Shown one piece after another: positions 16,586 to 20,950 of a stretch of DNA of 20,950 bases. Source of the DNA: CAZHWR01 sp964536085 (GTDB lineage Bacteria; Bacillota; Clostridia; Oscillospirales; Ruminococcaceae); the NCBI GenBank assembly GCA_964536085.1, contig CAZHWR010000031.1, forward strand, positions 1-20,950, in the 5' to 3' direction. A program made the position numbers and the translations under genes. The first letter of the stretch is position 1. Each line of letters starts with the position of its first letter. The notes under the pieces were generated by a model that was not told where the DNA came from, searched no databases, and saw only the letters and a list, made by a program, of their open reading frames with translations.

Positions 16586-18185
16586 TTTCTTCCTCCTCAA
16601 GCGCCGTCACTCTATCCGCGATTTTTTGAAAAACGGGAGCCGCGGACGTGTTTCCCCATGTTCCGTTTTCGCATAACACCGTCACCGCATACTGCGGGTC
16701 CTCGGCGGGAAAATACCCTGTAAACCATGTGTTCAGCTTTTCCACGCCGTTTTCAAATACTCCCGTCTGAGCAGTCGCAGTCTTTCCCCCTGCGGAAACT
16801 GTAAGCGGACGGGCATACTGATTTTCTGTATTCATAACGTCGTAATCGAGAAATTCCTTAATTGTTTGCGCCGTGCTTTCGCTCAAAACGTTCATCGGCG
16901 CTTTGGCCTCGTTTTCCTCCAACGCCTTGCCGTCTGTGGTTGTACCCATAACAAGGCGGGGATAAACGAGCTGCCCGCCGTTTATAACGCAGCAGGTCAT
17001 CAATGTGACCTGGAGCGGAATCGCGGCGAGCTTTCCCTGCCCGAATGCGAGGTTTGCCACCTCTGCGGAATTGCCTAGCTCGCTTTGCGAAGGCAACGTC
17101 CCCGCATCGGAAGTAATCGAAGCCGCGAGCCGATAGCTTTTCCCGAACGACATATCGGCCGCCGTGTTCCTGAATTTTGCCCTGTCGAGCATAAGCCCGA
17201 GCTTAATAAAGTACGTATTGCAGGAATTTGCCATTGCCAGCTTCATCGAAAGAGTGCCGTGACCGCCCTGTTCATGGCAGGAAAACTCCTGGCCGTTCAC
17301 ATCGATTTTGCCCGTGCATTTGTACCAGATTTCACTAATACCCGATTCGAGCGCCGCCGCCGCGGTGCAGATTTTAAATGTCGACCCGACTGCATACGCC
17401 GACAGCGCGCGGTTTATCATCGGGGTGTTTTCAGTGTCTTTCACGCTTTTTTCAAGCGCGTTCTGCGAAAACGACGGAAACGAAGCCATCGCCTTTATAT
17501 CCCCGGTCTTTGGATCCATCACTACCACCGCGCCATTGTCGATATACCGCTTTCCCACCGATTCAACGATACTCTGAACCGCGGAATCGATTGTCAAAAC
17601 CACTCCGGCATTTTTTTCACCCGACGATGATATGCTCGCCGACTCGCCCTTTAAAAGCTCTCCCGTGCCGTTGACTGAATAGCTCACCGTCTGCTCGACC
17701 GCATGACCGTCTAAAAAATCATCATATGAGCTCTCTATTCCCGAACTCCCGCTTCCGTCAGAATCCACGCACCCTACGATATGCGCCGCCGTCTGCTCGT
17801 CTTGATATCTTTCGGGAACGTCGAAAAACAAAACCCCCTCGGCGGAAAAATCTTCGTCCACCGATATTGTGAACGGCCGCGACTCGGAATAAAACTCCAT
17901 AAGCTCATCCTCTGTGTACTGCTCGCCGGCGGCTGTTTTGACCGCCGCCATATTTTCAGGCAGCGGGAACACCGCCGCCATGCGCGTTGAGCCCTTGTTG
18001 ACGATGTGCGTCATTTTGCAGTCATATATTCCCGCGCGGGTGTGCGAAACAGTGAGCGAAACGCTTGTCTGGCTTTTTGCCGCCGCAGCAAGAGGCGACT
18101 GCTGCGACAGATACAAAAGCCGCGCGTACAGTCCCCCGAACAGCATGGCGCTTGCGAAAAAAACCGCTACCAGCCTGGTTTTCAT
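16572..18185 (-). CDS. Class B penicillin-binding protein (transpeptidase)
   Basis: Peptidoglycan cross-linking D,D-transpeptidase anchored by one N-terminal membrane segment (about 5-25). The 537-residue protein carries SxxK as STFK (catalytic S268, K271), SxN as SCN (321-323) and the third motif as KTA (468-470) within GGKTATAQTG, where KTG is usual. The N-terminal part with AGIYDC (51-56) corresponds to the RGxIxDRNG start of the dimerisation domain. No PASTA domain is present. It resembles short PbpA/FtsI-like enzymes of Clostridia. ATG 18185 overlaps the SLH gene stop (ATGA) and has GGAG eight bases upstream. Whether it serves elongation, division or sporulation cannot be told from sequence. 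Confidence 0.92.
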   Translation of the reverse strand: MKTRLVAVFFASAMLFGGLYARLLYLSQQSPLAAAAKSQTSVSLTVSHTRAGIYDCKMTHIVNKGSTRMAAVFPLPENMAAVKTAAGEQYTEDELMEFYSESRPFTISVDEDFSAEGVLFFDVPERYQDEQTAAHIVGCVDSDGSGSSGIESSYDDFLDGHAVEQTVSYSVNGTGELLKGESASISSSGEKNAGVVLTIDSAVQSIVESVGKRYIDNGAVVVMDPKTGDIKAMASFPSFSQNALEKSVKDTENTPMINRALSAYAVGSTFKICTAAAALESGISEIWYKCTGKIDVNGQEFSCHEQGGHGTLSMKLAMANSCNTYFIKLGLMLDRAKFRNTAADMSFGKSYRLAASITSDAGTLPSQSELGNSAEVANLAFGQGKLAAIPLQVTLMTCCVINGGQLVYPRLVMGTTTDGKALEENEAKAPMNVLSESTAQTIKEFLDYDVMNTENQYARPLTVSAGGKTATAQTGVFENGVEKLNTWFTGYFPAEDPQYAVTVLCENGTWGNTSAAPVFQKIADRVTALEEEENDAD

Positions 18186-19099
18186 TTAACCTGCTCCGTC
18201 GAAACAAGCTTATAAAGCTGCCATATCATATCGGCGGCGGTCGAGCGCTTTAAATCGACGTTCGGATGCGCCTTGTTGTCGTACAAATCAAGCATTTTAT
18301 ACGCCGCGAGATTTATATACGCCTGCGCCGCATATTCGGGAATACTGTAAGCGTCCGAAAAGCTGACCGTATAGGATTTCACGTCCTCAATTCTCGCCGC
18401 GCGGTTTACAAGCACGGCGGCATACGCCCTTGTCAGAGTGGAATCGGTATCAAATGTTTTGGATTTTATAATGCCAAGCTCCATAGCTCTTTTCACCGCG
18501 GGCTTTAACCACAGCGGAATGTCCGAATCGTTTTCAAGCTTTGTGTTTACGCACGCGGAAAACTCTGTTTCGCCCACCGCCGCCAAAACCATCAGAATAA
18601 ATTCGCCCTTAGTCACCTTTTTGTCAGGGTAAAACAAATACGTGTCCCCTATTTTCTGCGCTGTCATGATCTTCTTTTCACACAGCTTCAGAGCGCTGTA
18701 ATTGGACGGATTATTTTTCATGTCCGCATACACTGTTTTTGCCGCCGGCTCAATCGTTATCTCCCCTGTTATTGTATTTCCCGACGCTCCATTTGAATCG
18801 GTGAAAACGCAGGTGAAGCTGTCCTTGCCCGTTTGATTGCCAAACGGCGTATAGGTGTATTCGACGCCGTTTGTAAATTCAAGCTCACCCTTTAAAGGCG
18901 CGCTCACAACAACCGCGCGCACAGCGTCCGACTCCGCATCGTACACAGGCACGCTGCCCGAAACCGCTATTCCCTCGGAGGTCTGAATCTGTACGTCCTG
19001 AGCCTTTGGCGGGGTATTTTGCCCTGCGGTTCCCGAAACCGACAGCGACGTTGTTAAAACCGCCGCCGCAAGCGCACCCACCGTTATTCTTTTTATCAT
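18182..19099 (-). CDS. Secreted SLH-domain protein with one cadherin-like domain
   Basis: A 305-residue exported protein, first gene of the operon. Residues 1-26 are a signal peptide. Residues 31-117 are a cadherin/tandem-95-like beta-sandwich (PVYDAESDAV, GVEYTYTP, GKDSFTCVFTDSNG). Residues about 124-176, 186-235 and 246-298 are three SLH repeats (YPDKKVTKGEF, LTRAYAAVLVNR, SFSDAYSIPEY). Three SLH repeats normally bind pyruvylated secondary cell-wall polymer and hold a protein at the surface. GAGAGGATG precedes the ATG. Coupling with a transpeptidase suggests an envelope-assembly role (inference). The TRAE-type SLH motif is only partly conserved. Confidence 0.9.
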   Translation of the reverse strand: MIKRITVGALAAAVLTTSLSVSGTAGQNTPPKAQDVQIQTSEGIAVSGSVPVYDAESDAVRAVVVSAPLKGELEFTNGVEYTYTPFGNQTGKDSFTCVFTDSNGASGNTITGEITIEPAAKTVYADMKNNPSNYSALKLCEKKIMTAQKIGDTYLFYPDKKVTKGEFILMVLAAVGETEFSACVNTKLENDSDIPLWLKPAVKRAMELGIIKSKTFDTDSTLTRAYAAVLVNRAARIEDVKSYTVSFSDAYSIPEYAAQAYINLAAYKMLDLYDNKAHPNVDLKRSTAADMIWQLYKLVSTEQVK

Positions 19100-19177
19100 T
19101 TATAACATCCTCTCGTTTTACTGCATTGCATTGTTATTTATAGCTGTTTTGTATATATTTTTGCATTATCGGCGCAT

Positions 19178-19183
19178 ATTATA
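19178..19183 (-). promoter_or_regulatory. Possible -10 box for the SLH-PBP-ATPase-ksgA operon
   Basis: A perfect TATAAT on the minus strand lies about 80 bases before the SLH gene start. The best -35 (TTATAG, 18 bases away) is poor. The 204-base divergent gap to guaA is AT-rich. A weak plus-strand promoter, TTGAAA (19213)-17-CAAAAT (19236), could serve guaA. Confidence 0.35.
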
Positions 19184-19303
19184 ACCAAATTTTAAAAAAA
19201 ACTATAATTGCCTTGAAATTTAACTCGAATAATGGCAAAATAAATGTGTATAAAATAAGCCTGATACGCAATCGTATTAGACAGTGCTGAAAGGTATGGT
19301 AAA

Positions 19304-20839
19304 ATGGCTCATCAAACGGTTATTGTGCTGGACTTCGGAGGTCAGTATAATCAGCTTATCGCACGCCGCGTCAGAGAATGCAACGTATACTGCGAGGTAA
19401 AATCGTATAAAACGCCTGTTGAGGAAATAAAAAAGCTCGCACCCGCGGGTATTATCTTCACCGGCGGTCCGAACAGCGTTTTTGACGAAAGCTCGCCTCA
19501 TATAACGAAGGACATTTTTTCACTCGGCATACCTATACTCGGTATCTGCTACGGCTCACAGCTTATCGCATACACTCTCGGCGGGCATGTATGCTCCGCC
19601 CAAAACAAATCCGAATACGGCAAGACCGCGACTGAATATGACACCTCCTCCCTGCTGTTCAAGGGGCTTTCCGAAAACGGTATATCATGGATGAGCCACA
19701 CCGATCATATCGACCGCGTGCCCGACGGCTTTATAATCACCGCCCATTCCGACGGCTGTCCCTGCGCGGCTATGGAGTCGCCTGAGCGCAAAATATACGC
19801 GACTCAGTTCCACCCCGAGGTTATGCACACCGAAAACGGCGTTAAAATGCTCCGCAATTTTCTTTACGAGGTTTGCGGCGCTTTGGGCGACTGGACGATG
19901 CGCGACTACGCGAAAACCGCCGTGGCTGAGATACGGGAAAAAGTCGGAGACGGCAAGGTGCTTTTAGCTCTGTCGGGCGGAGTCGATTCGTCTGTCGCGG
20001 CGGCGCTACTGTCAAAAGCGGTAGGCAATCAGCTGACCTGCATATTCGTCGACCACGGACTTATGAGAAAAAACGAGGGCGACGAGGTCGAAGCCGCGTT
20101 TGCAAAGTGGGACGTTAATTTTATCCGCGTAAACGCCGAAAAGCGGTTTTTGGATAAGCTGGCGGGTGTTTCAGACCCCGAAACCAAGCGAAAAATCATC
20201 GGCGAGGAGTTCATCCGTGTTTTTGAGGACGAGGGCAAAAAAATCGGAAGCGTCGATTATCTTGTTCAGGGAACGATTTACCCCGACGTTATCGAATCGG
20301 GTACAGGCGACGCGGCAGTTATAAAAAGCCACCACAACGTCGGCGGGCTCCCGGACTATGTGGATTTTAAAGAGATTATCGAACCCTTGAGACTGTTGTT
20401 TAAAGACGAAGTGCGCGCTCTCGGCACCGAGCTGGGGCTCGCGGATTATCTTGTGTGGAGGCAGCCGTTCCCGGGCCCGGGACTTGCCATCCGCGTCATA
20501 GGCGACATCACAAAGGAAAAGCTTGATATCCTGCGCGACGCTGATTACATATTCCGCGAGGAAATCGCCGCGGCGGGTCTTGACCGCAGTATTCACCAGT
20601 ATTTCGCGGTTTTAACGTCGATGAGATCGGTCGGCGTTATGGGCGACGGCAGAACATACGACTACACGCTCGCGTTAAGGGGCGTTACCACCACCGATTT
20701 TATGACCGCGGACTTCGCCAGAATACCGTATGAGGTGTTGGAAAAGGTGAGTAGCCGAATCATAAACGAGGTCAAAATGATAAACAGAATCGTCTACGAC
20801 ATCACCACCAAACCCCCCGCAACAATCGAGTGGGAATAA
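19304..20839 (+). CDS. guaA: GMP synthase (glutamine-hydrolysing)
   Basis: Converts XMP to GMP with ATP and glutamine, the last step of de novo guanine nucleotide synthesis. The N-terminal class I glutamine amidotransferase domain has catalytic C82 in GICYGSQL plus H170 and E172 in FHPEV. The ATP-pyrophosphatase domain has the P-loop LSGGVDSS (223-230), FVDHGLMRKNEGDEV and LVQGTIYPDVIESG. The dimerisation domain has RQPFPGPGLAIRV and ends TTKPPATIEWE. The length of 511 is typical of the fused bacterial enzyme. AAAGG lies nine bases before ATG 19304. A single-gene unit with its own terminator. I see no purine riboswitch in the short leader. Confidence 0.97.
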   Translation: MAHQTVIVLDFGGQYNQLIARRVRECNVYCEVKSYKTPVEEIKKLAPAGIIFTGGPNSVFDESSPHITKDIFSLGIPILGICYGSQLIAYTLGGHVCSAQNKSEYGKTATEYDTSSLLFKGLSENGISWMSHTDHIDRVPDGFIITAHSDGCPCAAMESPERKIYATQFHPEVMHTENGVKMLRNFLYEVCGALGDWTMRDYAKTAVAEIREKVGDGKVLLALSGGVDSSVAAALLSKAVGNQLTCIFVDHGLMRKNEGDEVEAAFAKWDVNFIRVNAEKRFLDKLAGVSDPETKRKIIGEEFIRVFEDEGKKIGSVDYLVQGTIYPDVIESGTGDAAVIKSHHNVGGLPDYVDFKEIIEPLRLLFKDEVRALGTELGLADYLVWRQPFPGPGLAIRVIGDITKEKLDILRDADYIFREEIAAAGLDRSIHQYFAVLTSMRSVGVMGDGRTYDYTLALRGVTTTDFMTADFARIPYEVLEKVSSRIINEVKMINRIVYDITTKPPATIEWE

Positions 20840-20848
20840 CGACAAGAA

Positions 20849-20892
20849 ACCCCGAAAGCCTTGTAAAATCAGGGCTATCGGGGTCTTTTTTT
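20849..20892 (+). terminator. Intrinsic terminator of guaA
   Basis: ACCCCGAAAGCC (20849-20860) pairs with 20873-20884 with one mismatch and is followed by C and seven Ts, starting nine bases past the guaA stop. Confidence 0.92.
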
Positions 20893-20920
20893 ATGCCGAG
20901 CGTAACAAAAGCGTAACACT

Positions 20921-20950
20921 TTACTGCAGGTTTTCAATTTTTCTCTCAAA
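20921..20950 (-). CDS. Possible 3' end of a minus-strand gene (partial)
   Basis: From the right edge a minus-strand frame reads FERKIENLQ and then TAA at 20923-20921, with lysine/glutamate-rich coding style and a convergent position just past the guaA terminator. Only nine codons are visible, so this is a weak call and no function can be given. Confidence 0.25.
   Translation of the reverse strand, partial: FERKIENLQ

Overview
The window looks like a chromosomal piece of an anaerobic Firmicute of the class Clostridia, probably an uncultured gut or rumen Oscillospirales/Ruminococcaceae-type organism. The reasons are AGGAGG-type ribosome binding sites, sigma-A-like promoters, S-layer-homology (SLH) repeats, a dockerin, FIVAR and Ig-like modules on large secreted proteins, and a pyruvate kinase with the Bacillus-type extra C-terminal domain. 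The taxon is inferred from protein style; no rRNA is present.

Left region (1-5400, minus strand): two secreted multidomain proteins lie head to tail. The left one runs off the window (519 residues visible) and carries a LamG-like fold. The right one is a purple-acid-phosphatase-like metallophosphoesterase ending in lysine-rich tandem repeats. Both share a C-terminal module whose DNA is about 92% identical over 90 bases. Each has a recognisable promoter, and the phosphatase has a terminator.

Central housekeeping region (5400-10310): pyk (plus) converges on a ComEB-type dCMP deaminase gene (minus) across one shared hairpin. The deaminase diverges from pncB (nicotinate phosphoribosyltransferase, plus). 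Their 379-base divergent intergenic region is full of palindromes and repeated GGTATAAT boxes. A tRNA-Arg(ACG) with a consensus promoter follows.

Decaying carbohydrate locus (10404-14892, minus): an intact GH172 (DUF2961) enzyme gene sits between two broken reading frames. Upstream is a LamG-like/beta-sandwich/dockerin protein with three single-base deletions. Downstream is an SGNH esterase/FIVAR/Ig-like protein with two homopolymer insertions, a GDS-to-GDG change at the catalytic serine and no good start. All damage in the window falls here while the flanking genes are intact.

Right region (14954-20950): an overlapping minus-strand operon runs SLH protein, class B penicillin-binding protein, MacB/LolD-type ABC ATPase, then ksgA (16S rRNA dimethyltransferase). 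It diverges from guaA (GMP synthase, plus), which ends at a strong terminator. A possible 3' end of another minus-strand gene is at the right edge. I found no CRISPR array, transposase, integrase, phage gene or clear defence system.
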